From contig CAKVCL010000014.1 in the NCBI GenBank assembly GCA_934725855.1, positions 1 to 64,000 of the forward strand: 64,000 nucleotides of DNA, given 5' to 3'. The translations under genes were made by a program, and so were the position numbers. Positions 41,937 to 51,144 of the stretch are shown here, in pieces (positions within the stretch are counted from its first letter, which is position 1; every line of letters starts with the position of its first letter). The notes beneath the pieces were generated by a model. The model had not been told where the DNA came from and did not search any database. It worked only from the letters and a program-made list of their open reading frames with translations. Source of the DNA: an uncultured Cellulosilyticum sp. (GTDB lineage Bacteria; Bacillota; Clostridia; Lachnospirales; Cellulosilyticaceae).

Positions 41937-44585
41937 ATGGCAGAAAACAAAAATGCTAAAGAAGCAGCACCTCAATTAGACGCTGCTCAAGAAGCTGCTA
42001 AAATGGTAGATGAATTAGTTCAAAAAGCTAAAGTTGCTCTTCAAGAGTACAGAAAACTTAACCAAGAACAAATCGATGAAATCACTAAAGCAATGGCTCT
42101 TGCTGGTCTTTCAAATCAAATGAAACTTGCAAAAATGGCTGTTGAAGAAACAGGTCGTGGTATTTTCGAAGATAAAGTAACAAAAAATATCTTCTCTACA
42201 GAATATATCTACCACAGCATCAAACACGAAAAAACTGTTGGTATTATTGAAGATAATGAAGATGAAGGATACATCGAAGTTGCTGAACCAGTTGGTATCG
42301 TAGCTGGTGTTACACCAACAACAAACCCAACTTCTACTGCAATGTTCAAATCAATCATCTGCGCTAAAACACGTAACCCAATCATCTTTGGTTTCCACCC
42401 AGCTGCTCAAAACTGTTCACGTGAAGCTGCTATGATCGTTAGAGATGCAGCTATTAAAGCAGGTGCTCCAGAAAACTGTATCCAATGGATTGAAAAACCT
42501 TCAATCGAAGCAACTACAGCTCTTATGAATCACCCAGACATCGCTACTGTACTTGCTACAGGTGGTGCTGCAATGGTTCGTTCAGCTTACTCTACTGGTA
42601 AACCAGCTCTTGGTGTTGGCCCTGGTAACGTTCCAGCTTTCGTTGAGAAAACAGCAAACCTTGAACAATCACTTACAGATATCATCCTTTCTAAATCATT
42701 TGATAATGGTATGATTTGTGCTTCTGAACAAGCTGCTATCATCGAAGCTCCTATTTATGATAAAGCTGTAGCATTTATGAAAACTAAAGGTTGCTACTTC
42801 GCAACTAAAGAAGAAATCAAAAAACTTGAACCAGTTGTTATCGATCCAAAACGTAACATGGCTGGTCCTAACGTAGTAGGTAAATCTCCAGTAGATATCG
42901 CTGCTCAAGCTGGTATCACAATTCCTGCTGATACAAAAGTACTTTGTGTTGAACTTGACGGTGTTGGTGAAGCTTATCCACTTTCAAGAGAAAAACTTTC
43001 TCCAGTACTTGCTATCGTTAAAGCTAAAGACGTTGAAGATGGTTTTGCTAAAGCTGAAGCAATGCTTGACCTTGGTGGACGTGGACATACAGCAGTTATC
43101 CATACAACAAACCAAGAACTTATCGATGCATATGGCGAAAAAATGGAAGCTTGCCGTATCATTGTAAACTCTCCATCTTCATTTGGTGGTATCGGTGACG
43201 TTTACAACTCTCTTATGCCTTCATTAACACTTGGTTGTGGTTCTTACGGTCATAACTCTGTTTCTGAAAACGTTACATGCAAACACCTTATCAATACAAA
43301 GAGAATTGCAAAAAGGAGATTAAATATGCAATGGTTTAAAATCCCTTCAAAAATTTATTTTGAGCCAGGATCAGTTCAATACCTTGCTAAAATGCCAGAT
43401 ATCCACCGTGCAATGATCGTAGCTGACCCAATGATGGTTAAATTAGGTTATGTAGAACGTCTTACATATCAATTATCTAAAAATCTTAACAACGTAACAG
43501 TTGAAATCTTCGACCAAGTTGAACCAGATCCAGACTTAACTACAGTACGTAAAGGTGTTCAAGTTGCTAACGCATTTAAACCAGACGTATTCATCGCTCT
43601 TGGTGGTGGTTCTGCAATGGATGCTGCTAAAGCTATGTGGTTATTCTATGAATATCCAGATTCAGACTTCATCGGTATGGCTCAAAAATTCATGGATATC
43701 CGTAAACGTGTTTACAAATTCCCTAAAATGGGCCGCTTAGCTAAAATGGTATCTATCCCAACAACATCTGGTACAGGTTCAGAAGTAACATCATTCGCAG
43801 TTATCTCTGATAAATCTAAAAACATGAAATACCCACTTGCTGACTACGAATTAACTCCAGACGTAGCTATCATTGACCCTGAATTCGTTATGTCAGTTCC
43901 AGCTGGTGCAACAGCAGATACAGGTCTTGACGTATTAACACATGCTATTGAAGCTTATGTATCTATCTTAGCTTCTGATTACACAGATGCCCTTGCACTT
44001 CATGCTATTAAATTAGTATTTGAATACTTACCACGTTCTTACAAAAATGGTGCTAAAGACCCTGAAGCTAGAGAAAAAATGCACAACGCATCATGTATGG
44101 CAGGTATGGCATTTACTAACGCATTCCTTGGTGTATGTCACTCATTAGCTCATAAACTTGGTGGTGAATTCCACGTAGCTCATGGTCGTGCAAATGCTAT
44201 CCTTTTACCACACGTTATCGAATACAATGGTGAAACAAATCCATCTAAATTCATGGCTTGGCCAAAATATGGTAAATTCATAGCTCCAGAAAGATACCAA
44301 GATATCGCTAAAATGTTAGGTCTTCCAGCTGCAACTCCAGAAGAAGGTGTTAAATCACTTGCTAATGCAGTAAGAAACTTAATGAAAGAAGTTAATATCC
44401 CATTAACACTTAAAGATATGAAAACTCGTGATGGTGCACCATACATTGATGAAAAAGTTTACCTTGAAACAATCGAACCATTATCATACAAAGCATTCGA
44501 AGATCAATGTACAACAGCTAACCCAAGACTTCCTAAAGTTACTGAACTTCAAGAACTTTACAGAAAAGCTTACTATGGTAAATAA
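41937..44585 (+). CDS. adhE: Bifunctional acetaldehyde-CoA/alcohol dehydrogenase
   Basis: Converts acetyl-CoA to acetaldehyde to ethanol with two NADH, the main ethanol route; forms spirosomes. Residues ~15-440 are the aldehyde dehydrogenase (catalytic Cys in NGMICASEQAAII; GVTPTTNPTSTAMFKSI). Residues ~460-882 are the Fe-type alcohol dehydrogenase (ALGGGSAMDAAKAMW; IPTTSGTGSEVTSFAVI; metal His in LDVLTHAIEAYV and GVCHSLAHKLGGEFHVAHGRANAIL). At 882 residues the length is normal. AGGGAGG precedes ATG. Codon usage is extremely biased, implying very high expression. Its own promoter, a Rex-like operator and a strong terminator surround it. Confidence 0.97.
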   Translation: MAENKNAKEAAPQLDAAQEAAKMVDELVQKAKVALQEYRKLNQEQIDEITKAMALAGLSNQMKLAKMAVEETGRGIFEDKVTKNIFSTEYIYHSIKHEKTVGIIEDNEDEGYIEVAEPVGIVAGVTPTTNPTSTAMFKSIICAKTRNPIIFGFHPAAQNCSREAAMIVRDAAIKAGAPENCIQWIEKPSIEATTALMNHPDIATVLATGGAAMVRSAYSTGKPALGVGPGNVPAFVEKTANLEQSLTDIILSKSFDNGMICASEQAAIIEAPIYDKAVAFMKTKGCYFATKEEIKKLEPVVIDPKRNMAGPNVVGKSPVDIAAQAGITIPADTKVLCVELDGVGEAYPLSREKLSPVLAIVKAKDVEDGFAKAEAMLDLGGRGHTAVIHTTNQELIDAYGEKMEACRIIVNSPSSFGGIGDVYNSLMPSLTLGCGSYGHNSVSENVTCKHLINTKRIAKRRLNMQWFKIPSKIYFEPGSVQYLAKMPDIHRAMIVADPMMVKLGYVERLTYQLSKNLNNVTVEIFDQVEPDPDLTTVRKGVQVANAFKPDVFIALGGGSAMDAAKAMWLFYEYPDSDFIGMAQKFMDIRKRVYKFPKMGRLAKMVSIPTTSGTGSEVTSFAVISDKSKNMKYPLADYELTPDVAIIDPEFVMSVPAGATADTGLDVLTHAIEAYVSILASDYTDALALHAIKLVFEYLPRSYKNGAKDPEAREKMHNASCMAGMAFTNAFLGVCHSLAHKLGGEFHVAHGRANAILLPHVIEYNGETNPSKFMAWPKYGKFIAPERYQDIAKMLGLPAATPEEGVKSLANAVRNLMKEVNIPLTLKDMKTRDGAPYIDEKVYLETIEPLSYKAFEDQCTTANPRLPKVTELQELYRKAYYGK

Positions 44586-44614
44586 TCCATCTGGGTTAAT
44601 CGCATAAATATTAA

Positions 44615-44664
44615 AATAAAAGGAACCGTCACACTAACTAATTAGTGTGACGGTTCCTTTTATT
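44615..44664. terminator. Strong bidirectional terminator after adhE
   Basis: Perfect 23-bp stem (44615-44637 with 44642-44664), CTAA loop, containing AGGAACCGTCACACTAA. T-rich on both exit sides. Confidence 0.92.
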
Positions 44665-44677
44665 ACTCATTTAATTT

Positions 44678-45373
44678 TTAGGTTTCATTCATTATTTCTC
44701 TATGAACTATTTCAATAAAGTTGGAAACTAAAGTGATATATTTATTAACATCTTTAGAATCTATATTATTAAGTACACCGCTACTATTATCTCTATCTGT
44801 TTGGTGTGCTATTGCATTTCTTCTTTTATAAAGATCCTTCAAATCATTAGCTAATGTACTATTATCACTTATTTCTGTCGCAGCTATATTAAAGATGTTT
44901 TTTGTACTAATCAGACTCAATTGCCCTTTAATTTTTTCAGGTTCCAAAAATGTCTTGTGATGATTTCTATGAACTATTTCTGCATCTAACCAATCTACAC
45001 TTTCTGGACTTGCAATTGCTTTTTCTACTGTTTCTAGGGATACTATAAATTCTTTATAACTCTTCGTCCTAGTTCTTTCACGTTTAAATATCTTTAGTAT
45101 TCCATACTTCACAATCTCATGCATATAGAAATCCATAGTACTTAATAGAAACACAACTTGACTCCTTAAAATATCCTTACTCTCTTGTGTTAAGCCTTCT
45201 TACTCTAATCTTGTAACCATATCAAATTTACTTTTAATGCTATCTATGTTAGTTCTAAAATTTTCTATTATATGATCTGCTTCTATATCTGGTAATATTG
45301 CTGGTTGTTTATCTCTTGTTCCCTCTGTTCTATCTAAGCTAATCTCTTGTAAAAATTTTCCCAAATTATTCAC
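44678..45373 (-). pseudogene. HEPN-domain gene (toxin-like partner of the AAA ATPase), interrupted by an in-frame TAA
   Basis: Read from the GTG at 45373, which overlaps the ATPase stop codon by 8 bp, the frame codes 57 residues (begins VNNLGKFLQEISLDRTEG, ends DMVTRLE), meets TAA at 45202-45200, and continues in the same frame with EGLTQESKDILRSQV into a 158-residue stretch. That stretch contains RRNAIAHQTDR, the R-x4-H motif of HEPN ribonucleases, with preceding helices like the RiboL-PSP-HEPN group. One base change would restore a 231-residue protein. A shorter product could start at the GTG at 45154 but has no good ribosome binding site. Its coupling to an AAA ATPase gene suggests a defence or toxin module now broken in this strain, or a sequencing error. 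Confidence 0.75.
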
Positions 45374-46619
45374 CTAACCAATCTTTAACTAAATTATTAC
45401 CTAGATATGGAATAGCTCCATATTTACCTGATATATAACCTTTTTCTATATTTTCATCTTTTCTAACGTTTTTTAAATCAGCTAATGAGTACATATCTGA
45501 AGCATAATCTGCTGAATTTTTTTCTACAAACCATATTTGGTCTCTTCTAAATTGATTTAAATCTAATAAATTAGTATCATGAGTTGTAAATATTAATTGA
45601 GCATTTTTTGTATTTATTTTAGGATTATTAAATAATTCTATTATCCTAGTTACCATATAAGGATGTAAACTAGTTTCTAATTCATCAAATATTAATATCT
45701 TCCCTTCTTTAAGAATTTCAATCAGAGGCCCTCCCAATGCAAAAATCTTTTGTATCCCCATAGATTCCTCTGAATAATCAATATCCATTCCATTATATCT
45801 AAACTTAACTTCTGAATTAATCTGCTTTTTATTAAGTAATAGTATTCTTAATGGCTCAGGTATATCTGTAGGTAATTTATCTGTTGTGACTTCATTTATT
45901 TCTAATTTTGCTTTAATTTCATTTACCCCTATATTCATATCTTTTAATAGATTTAACAGCATTTTTTTATCATCACTATTTTTTTCAATCTTTCTTATAG
46001 TATATTCCTTCCAATTACTGTCTCTTACATTTTCATTTACAACTATAGTGTCTTTTAGATAGATAAATGGTTCTAAAATTTCATTCAAGTTACTCCATGA
46101 TGCAGCTGTAGAAATAAACAATCTATTTATCTTTCTCTTGCTTGCTTGAATCTCAACCAATTCTTTTTTATACTTTTCACCAAAACTATACTTTTCATCT
46201 TCACGTTCAAATATTTTAGCCTGCTTACCATTAGGAAAATGATATAAATATTCTTTAGTAACATTACTTTCTGTTACTTCTAATCCATAAGCATATCTGC
46301 TTTTATTCGCTATAAACTGTATTTCAAACATACTTGGAGTATTTGATGGGGCTAACTTATGTGGGAAATAAGGAATACTATCCCCTTCTTGAAAATTTAT
46401 ACAATTACTTACTAAGAACTTAACATATCCCATAGCAGTAATAATATTTGTCTTTCCTGCACCATTTGCTCCATAAATAACCGCACTTCTTAACACTGAA
46501 ATTTTATCATTATAGCTAAATACCCTTTCAGGCAAAGTAGTATCTTTTGTAGCTAATAATGAAAATGTTATTGGATTTCTTATTGACCTAAAGTTACTAC
46601 ATCTAAACTGTATTATCAT
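45366..46619 (-). CDS. AAA15/21-type ATPase (RloA/AbiL-like), partner of a HEPN gene
   Basis: 417-residue cytoplasmic OLD/SMC-like ATPase. Walker A is YGANGAGKTNII near residue 50 within FRSIRNPITFSLLAT; the ABC signature-like region is ESMGIQKIFALGG; Walker B is GKILIFDELETSLHPYM; a terminal THDTNLLDL supplies the switch His. No toprim domain follows, unlike OLD nucleases, so it probably needs a separate effector: the HEPN gene overlapping its 3' end. Two-gene ATPase-HEPN pairs are suspected abortive-infection or toxin modules. AGAGGG precedes ATG. A TATAAT (minus strand, near 46655) may be its promoter. Defence function is inference. Confidence 0.85.
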   Translation of the reverse strand: MIIQFRCSNFRSIRNPITFSLLATKDTTLPERVFSYNDKISVLRSAVIYGANGAGKTNIITAMGYVKFLVSNCINFQEGDSIPYFPHKLAPSNTPSMFEIQFIANKSRYAYGLEVTESNVTKEYLYHFPNGKQAKIFEREDEKYSFGEKYKKELVEIQASKRKINRLFISTAASWSNLNEILEPFIYLKDTIVVNENVRDSNWKEYTIRKIEKNSDDKKMLLNLLKDMNIGVNEIKAKLEINEVTTDKLPTDIPEPLRILLLNKKQINSEVKFRYNGMDIDYSEESMGIQKIFALGGPLIEILKEGKILIFDELETSLHPYMVTRIIELFNNPKINTKNAQLIFTTHDTNLLDLNQFRRDQIWFVEKNSADYASDMYSLADLKNVRKDENIEKGYISGKYGAIPYLGNNLVKDWLGE

Positions 46620-46773
46620 ACATAACCCTCTTTTCAGAAATATATTTCTATTATATCCTATATGATATGATTTAAATACTGTTTTTGTGATTTTTCCTCA
46701 AATATGATATATATTTTCTTTATAAAATCAAATTTATACTTTAAAAAATCACAGATAGGTTAAATCTAATTTA

Positions 46774-46804
46774 TTGTCCTGTTCGCTAATTCTTATGATA
46801 TAAT
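46774..46804 (+). promoter_or_regulatory. Promoter of the ATP-grasp gene pair
   Basis: TTGTCC (46774-46779) and TATAAT (46799-46804) with a long 19-bp spacer, helped by an extended -10 TG at 46796-46797. It lies ~60 bp before the TTG start. Confidence 0.5.
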
Positions 46805-46862
46805 GTAGGCATCAAAAATCTCATCTAACAATAAAACACGAATAATCTCGAGGTGAAATGCA

Positions 46863-47768
46863 TTGAAAACATATGGTTGGCTTATTTATAATGGTGGTCT
46901 AAGAGCCCCTAAATATATGGAACTTAATGAGCTTTATGCCAAGGCAGCTCTAAAATTAAACATCCATCTAGACTTAGTGGCTAATGATGAAATCTATTCT
47001 TGTATTGAAAATAATAACGCTGTACTCAAATACCCAGCTTCACTAAAAGCCCCTAGCTTCATTCTTTTCTTAGACAAAGATATCCGTCTAGCCAAGCAAT
47101 TAGAAAAGCTCGGGTATGCCGTATTTAACTCCAGTCAAGTTATTGAAAACTGTGATGATAAAATGCTTACTTTTCAGGTTCTTGCAAATAGGGGTATCCA
47201 AATGCCGAAAACCCTCTTTGCACCTATGTACTTTCCTCATACTGGCACAGGTGAACCTCACTTACGTTTTACTTTAACCTTAGAAAAAGAACTAGGCTAC
47301 CCTATGGTCATTAAAGAAGCCTTCGGTTCCTTTGGTGCCCAAGTTTATCTCGTTCATAACAGAAAAGAACTTATTGCTAAACAAAAAGAGCTTATCTATA
47401 CCCCTCACCTTTACCAAGAATTTATTCAAACCAGTAAGGGGCGTGATGTACGCATTTATGTAGTAGGAGAAAAAGTAGTTGCCTCTATGTACCGACACTC
47501 CGAAACAGATTTTAGAGCCAATATTTCTAATGGTGGTGCTATGAAGCCCTACACCCCAAATGAAGCTTTTTGCCAGATGGCGATTGCTGCTACAAAAGCA
47601 TTAGGTGCTGATTTTACAGGTGTTGATTTATTGTTTGGTGAAAATGAAGCACCTATTCTTTGTGAAGTAAACTCTAACGCCCATATTAAAAATATCTATG
47701 ATTGCACGGGCATTGATGTAGCCGAATTGATCTTTAAACATATTTTAGAAAAAATAGCACTTAATTAA
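46863..47768 (+). CDS. RimK-like ATP-grasp ligase (first of two)
   Basis: 301 residues in the RimK/LysX/GshAB-type ATP-grasp group, which joins an amino acid or peptide carboxylate to an amine. Blocks seen: FNSSQVIENCDDKMLTFQVL, PKTLFAP, YPMVIKEAFGSFGAQVYLV (ATP lysine), YQEFIQTSKGRDVRIYVVG, RANISNGGAM (nucleotide loop), ALGADFTGVDLLF and the metal site CEVNSNAHIKN. The start is TTG with GAGGTG seven bases upstream. A paralogous ligase follows 33 bp later. The product could be a modified peptide, protein tail or small conjugate; no substrate gene is evident. Confidence 0.85.
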   Translation: MKTYGWLIYNGGLRAPKYMELNELYAKAALKLNIHLDLVANDEIYSCIENNNAVLKYPASLKAPSFILFLDKDIRLAKQLEKLGYAVFNSSQVIENCDDKMLTFQVLANRGIQMPKTLFAPMYFPHTGTGEPHLRFTLTLEKELGYPMVIKEAFGSFGAQVYLVHNRKELIAKQKELIYTPHLYQEFIQTSKGRDVRIYVVGEKVVASMYRHSETDFRANISNGGAMKPYTPNEAFCQMAIAATKALGADFTGVDLLFGENEAPILCEVNSNAHIKNIYDCTGIDVAELIFKHILEKIALN

Positions 47769-47801
47769 TTTCATTTTTATATCCATTGGAGAATATATAT
47801 T

Positions 47802-48848
47802 ATGACTAAAACCGGCATCTTAATCTACAATCAAATTGATTATGAAAAAAACAAATGGTTTGCAAACGAACTCATCACCACAGCCCCTAAATATGGCTTA
47901 AAATTATCTCTAGTATTGCATGAAAACCTCCTTCTAACGATAGAAGAAGGACAGTTCATGGCATTCTATCCGTCAGACCTGTCCCCCACATTTTCACGTG
48001 CTGCGCAAGACCTGTCCCCATCTCAGTCTGCACTCACAAATATTCCGGCAGACCTGTCCCCTACATCTTCATGCACCTTGCAAGACCTGTCCCCTATATC
48101 TTTAGATAGTGGGAATTCATCCACAGATGCTAAGTCAGAAGTGTCCCCAAGGTACTCTTTGTCCACAATTGATGTGGACTTTGTGATTAATCGTACTAGA
48201 GATACCCTTGTAGCTACTCATTTTGAGAAAATGGGATGCAGGGTTTTCAATAATAGTGAAGTCACTGAGCTTTGTAACCACAAAGGTAAAACACATCAAC
48301 TCGTTAATGGTGCAAACATTCCTTCTGTTAAAACGCTATTAGGCAATGTCCACTATTTTACCCCTAGTATGCTTCCTTTTGATTATCCTGTTATATTAAA
48401 AGCAGTCAGTGGTCATGGCGGTAGTGAAGTCTTTAAAATCAATAATGAAGCTGAATTAACTAAAGCACTTCATGTGCTACGCACAGAAGATTTTGTCCTT
48501 CAAGAGCTTTCTACTAACCCTGGCATTGATGTCCGTGTTTTTGCTTTAGGCAAAAAAATACTGGCAGCAGTTAAACGAACTTCTACTTCCAGTTTTAAAT
48601 CCAATTATTCACTTGGCGGCTCAGCCACAGCTTATTCATTAACACTTAAAGAAGAAGCACTGGTTAACCAAATATTATCCCTCGCTAATTTTGACTTTGT
48701 GGGTATTGATTTTATCTTTAACAAAGATGGACAGTTCTTATTTAATGAAATTGAAGATGTAGTAGGCACCCGCACCCTATATCTTAATTATGATTTTAAT
48801 GTAGTGGCACTATTCTTGCAGTATATTGCTACTACATTTTTCTCCTAG
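47802..48848 (+). CDS. RimK-like ATP-grasp ligase (second), with repeat-derived N-terminal insert
   Basis: 348 residues, paralogous to the preceding ligase: CRVFNNSEVTELCNHKGKTHQ, YPVILKAVSGHGGSEVFKI, LQELSTNPGIDVRVFALG, FKSNYSLGGSATAY, NFDFVGIDFIFN and a final FNEIEDVVGTR, where the first ligase has CEVNSNA. Residues ~57-115 form an insert of four DLSP peptides plus Ser/Thr-rich filler, coded by dispersed-repeat copies at 47972-48094; the paralogue lacks it. Good ribosome binding site (TTGGAGA). The C-terminal metal motif is weaker (NEIED), so activity may differ. Ends near the terminator at 48886-48927. Confidence 0.83.
   Translation: MTKTGILIYNQIDYEKNKWFANELITTAPKYGLKLSLVLHENLLLTIEEGQFMAFYPSDLSPTFSRAAQDLSPSQSALTNIPADLSPTSSCTLQDLSPISLDSGNSSTDAKSEVSPRYSLSTIDVDFVINRTRDTLVATHFEKMGCRVFNNSEVTELCNHKGKTHQLVNGANIPSVKTLLGNVHYFTPSMLPFDYPVILKAVSGHGGSEVFKINNEAELTKALHVLRTEDFVLQELSTNPGIDVRVFALGKKILAAVKRTSTSSFKSNYSLGGSATAYSLTLKEEALVNQILSLANFDFVGIDFIFNKDGQFLFNEIEDVVGTRTLYLNYDFNVVALFLQYIATTFFS
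47972..48094. repeat. Four in-frame REP-like units in the second ATP-grasp gene
   Basis: GTCAGACCTGTCCCC (47972-47986), GCAAGACCTGTCCCC (48005-48019), GGCAGACCTGTCCCC (48047-48061) and GCAAGACCTGTCCCC (48080-48094), spaced 33, 42 and 33 bp, all multiples of three. Units alternate CAGACC/CAAGACC just as in the deacetylase gene at 426-516. A decayed TCAGAAGTGTCCCC follows at 48134-48147. Confidence 0.92.
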
Positions 48849-48885
48849 TATTCAATAAGCTTATTTCAAAAAAAGAACCCACTTT

Positions 48886-48927
48886 AAAAATAAGGAACCA
48901 CTAATCACTCAATGGTTCCTTATTTTT
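48886..48927. terminator. Bidirectional terminator after the ATP-grasp pair
   Basis: Fifteen-bp perfect stem AAAAATAAGGAACCA (48886-48900) with 48913-48927. It overlaps the end of the small minus-strand gene, whose stop codon lies in the loop. Confidence 0.88.
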
Positions 48928-49095
48928 TATATTATTATCTTTTCTAATGATTATTGGGGAAGCAAATTGTTGATTTTCTTTTAAAGCATTTGTTTCACTA
49001 TGCCCGTTTTCTGGATTACATGCCATCATAACAATACTTATTACTGCTATGATTAACCCTGCTACTAAGTCTTTTTTTAACTCTTCACCTTTCAT
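48901..49095 (-). CDS. Small membrane protein or lipoprotein, unknown
   Basis: 64 residues: short charged N-terminus, a hydrophobic segment (LVAGLIIAVISIVMMA, ~10-25) ending in Cys26, then a polar tail. The VMMAC sequence could be a lipobox. GAGGAG lies at proper spacing before the ATG, so the frame is probably real. No family recognised. The gap upstream to 49369 holds only a terminator. Confidence 0.5.
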   Translation of the reverse strand: MKGEELKKDLVAGLIIAVISIVMMACNPENGHSETNALKENQQFASPIIIRKDNNIKNKEPLSD

Positions 49096-49258
49096 TGTTT
49101 TCTCCTCTATATAAGCTTTATTTTATTTCTGTCTCTGTAATAGTTATAAAGAATCTATGTAAGATGCATGGCTATGTTTATGTAAATTGTGAGTAAAATT
49201 TATATATAAAGATATTCACCTCTTACAATGAATGACTTTTCTCTTTATAAAAAATAAA

Positions 49259-49296
49259 AAGCTATGCTTTCCTGAACCCCTCAGCAAACATAGCTT
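49259..49296 (-). terminator. Terminator of the HAD hydrolase gene
   Basis: AAGCTATG (49259-49266) with CATAGCTT (49289-49296), followed on the minus strand by TTTTATTTTTT. About 75 bp past the stop codon. Confidence 0.7.
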
Positions 49297-49368
49297 CCAT
49301 CTATTTTCTATATTCATTTAATTTTTCCTACCTCTTACCTTTACTGCTATTTTTATTATCTTGATAAA

Positions 49369-50025
49369 CTAAATAATGGATTCCCAGCTGCATAATTCTT
49401 CCCAACTATAAATATACTCCTTGGCCAGTTTACAAATCTGCCTTTTGTCTTTTGCTGATACCTCATCATAGACGCCTGCTACTTTAAAACCAGCCTCTGT
49501 TGCTGCTTTAATCGCCGTTAATGAATCCTCAAAAATCATCGTATTGCTTTTATTTCCGCCTATTCTCTCTAGAGCCTTTTCAAAAATGAGTGGTGAACGC
49601 TTATCCTTTCCTACCTCTGGACAAGTAATAATGAACTCAAAAAATTCTTTAAGCCCTAGTTTTTCTAATGTATAGCAAGTCAGCTCTTGGCATGTACCTG
49701 TAGCGACGCACATATGAACATTCATCTCTTTTAGATATTGGAGATATTCCATAATCCCTCTCTTTTCTACCACATCCATATGATAGCTATACTTCATAAT
49801 CTTGAAAAATTCATTTTCTAGAGATTCTCCTGTTAAATTTAGTCCAAATCTCTCATTAAAAATTTGACTAATTTCTCCATAAGATTTTGTTCTAACAATC
49901 TTAAGTAATTCCCTTGTTGGTTCAATCCCCATTCTTCTTAAATAAATGCTTCCCACTTCTCTCCACTGCTTCATAGAATCTACTAAGGTTCCATCCATAT
50001 CAAATATTGCATATTCAAACTCCAT
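49369..50025 (-). CDS. HAD-family hydrolase, beta-phosphoglucomutase-like
   Basis: 218 residues from the ATG at 50025. The frame opens at 50043, but that ATG is part of the GGAAAGGAGA ribosome binding site. HAD motifs: FDMDGTLVDS (nucleophile and acid Asp), VATGT (motif II Thr), KRSPLIFEKALER (motif III Lys) and MIFEDSLTAIKAATEAG (motif IV). The helical cap follows motif I, as in subfamily IA phosphatases and phosphomutases. Substrate unknown; a sugar phosphate is likely. Single gene with its own terminator. Confidence 0.88.
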   Translation of the reverse strand: MEFEYAIFDMDGTLVDSMKQWREVGSIYLRRMGIEPTRELLKIVRTKSYGEISQIFNERFGLNLTGESLENEFFKIMKYSYHMDVVEKRGIMEYLQYLKEMNVHMCVATGTCQELTCYTLEKLGLKEFFEFIITCPEVGKDKRSPLIFEKALERIGGNKSNTMIFEDSLTAIKAATEAGFKVAGVYDEVSAKDKRQICKLAKEYIYSWEELCSWESII

Positions 50026-50251
50026 TTTATCTCTCCTTTCCATATAATCTTTGCCTTCCCAATCATTTTACTTCTTATATGTAAAATATAAGAGATATCT
50101 ATCTAAAAATTACCTAATAATCTCATTTTTTTCTGGACATATCCACCCATAAAAAGAATACTTATCGCCTACTTTAAACATCCGTTTTATACCACCATTA
50201 GATAAACTTAAAGAGCTCCACTGCCGACTTGACAGGAAGCTCTTTGAAAAT

Positions 50252-50932
50252 CTAATGATTCCTTTTTTTACTTGGAGAAATATATTTTATAATACTGTAA
50301 TAAATCATAGTTAGTGCCGAACCTAAAAGAATGCCACCTACGATATCCGTAAACCAATGTACACCTGATAAAAGTCTTCCGCCAACTGTTATAACCATAA
50401 TAGCAAGAGCAGCAATGACTGCTATTTTTCTGATGGTTTCATCTTTAATTCTCTTATTAATTTGCATAATCGCTGGTATCATAGCACATATTGCTAACAT
50501 CGTATGAGAAGATGGATAAGAGGCTTCTAACCCTTTATCGAAAACAACTGGTCTATAGTTAACTATCCATATTTCAAATAAGACATACATTGCTGCGACC
50601 AGTACATAAAACATCCCTAAAATTAATAAATCTTTATCTACCTTAAAAAAATCTTTTCGCTTAATCAGTTGAATGACTCCTAGTGAGGCCATTCCTACAA
50701 TAACTAATATATCTAAAATACCTGTTATCTTAGTTACCTTGTACCAAACCATATTCACACCAATTAAGTTATGGAAAAATCCATTTATAGTCGCAAGACC
50801 AACTTTAGAGCCTTCTGGTCCAATAGCTTTTACATCTACAGTCATAATGATTATTGTATAAATCACAAAAAGCAATAAAAGCCCACCTGTTATTATAAAA
50901 TTCTTCTTATTTTGTTTTTCCTTTTCCATCAT
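50252..50932 (-). CDS. PAP2-family membrane phosphatase
   Basis: 226 residues, about six membrane helices. The three PAP2 signature parts are visible: NYRPVVFDKG region (motif 1-like), ASYPSSHTML (motif 2 with His) and GGRLLSGVHWFTDIVGGILLG (motif 3 with His and Asp). It would dephosphorylate phosphatidic acid, undecaprenyl pyrophosphate or a similar lipid at the outer membrane face. Motif 1 lacks the usual leading Lys in standard spacing, so activity is likely but not certain. GGAGGG precedes two adjacent ATGs. A weak hairpin at 50210-50245 follows. Confidence 0.82.
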   Translation of the reverse strand: MMEKEKQNKKNFIITGGLLLLFVIYTIIIMTVDVKAIGPEGSKVGLATINGFFHNLIGVNMVWYKVTKITGILDILVIVGMASLGVIQLIKRKDFFKVDKDLLILGMFYVLVAAMYVLFEIWIVNYRPVVFDKGLEASYPSSHTMLAICAMIPAIMQINKRIKDETIRKIAVIAALAIMVITVGGRLLSGVHWFTDIVGGILLGSALTMIYYSIIKYISPSKKRNH

Positions 50933-51095
50933 TTCCCTCCTGAGATTATATTTCTACCCTACTATTCTATACTTTCTTCTATAAGCTGACTATTTCTTTA
51001 TCTATAATCTATTTTAACCTTTTTTATAACGTTTGTCACAAAATTAATATTTTATTTAACTTATAGGTTAGGAGGTTCTTCAAAAGCCCAAAACA

Positions 51096-51140
51096 AAACA
51101 AGGGCTAAATGACTAAGGTATTGTCATTCAACCCTTGTTT
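51096..51140 (-). terminator. Terminator of the hsp20 operon
   Basis: Interrupted stem AAACAAGGG/CCCTTGTTT with an upper AATGAC/GTCATT helix (51096-51113, 51123-51140), followed on the minus strand by TTGTTTTGGGCTTTT. Confidence 0.8.
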
Positions 51141-51144
51141 CCTA

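Noticed and set aside
48134..48149. TCAGAAGTGTCCCCAA as a fifth repeat copy in the second ATP-grasp gene
   Set aside because: Only the two ends match the unit and the central ACCT is replaced; at most a decayed copy, so not counted.
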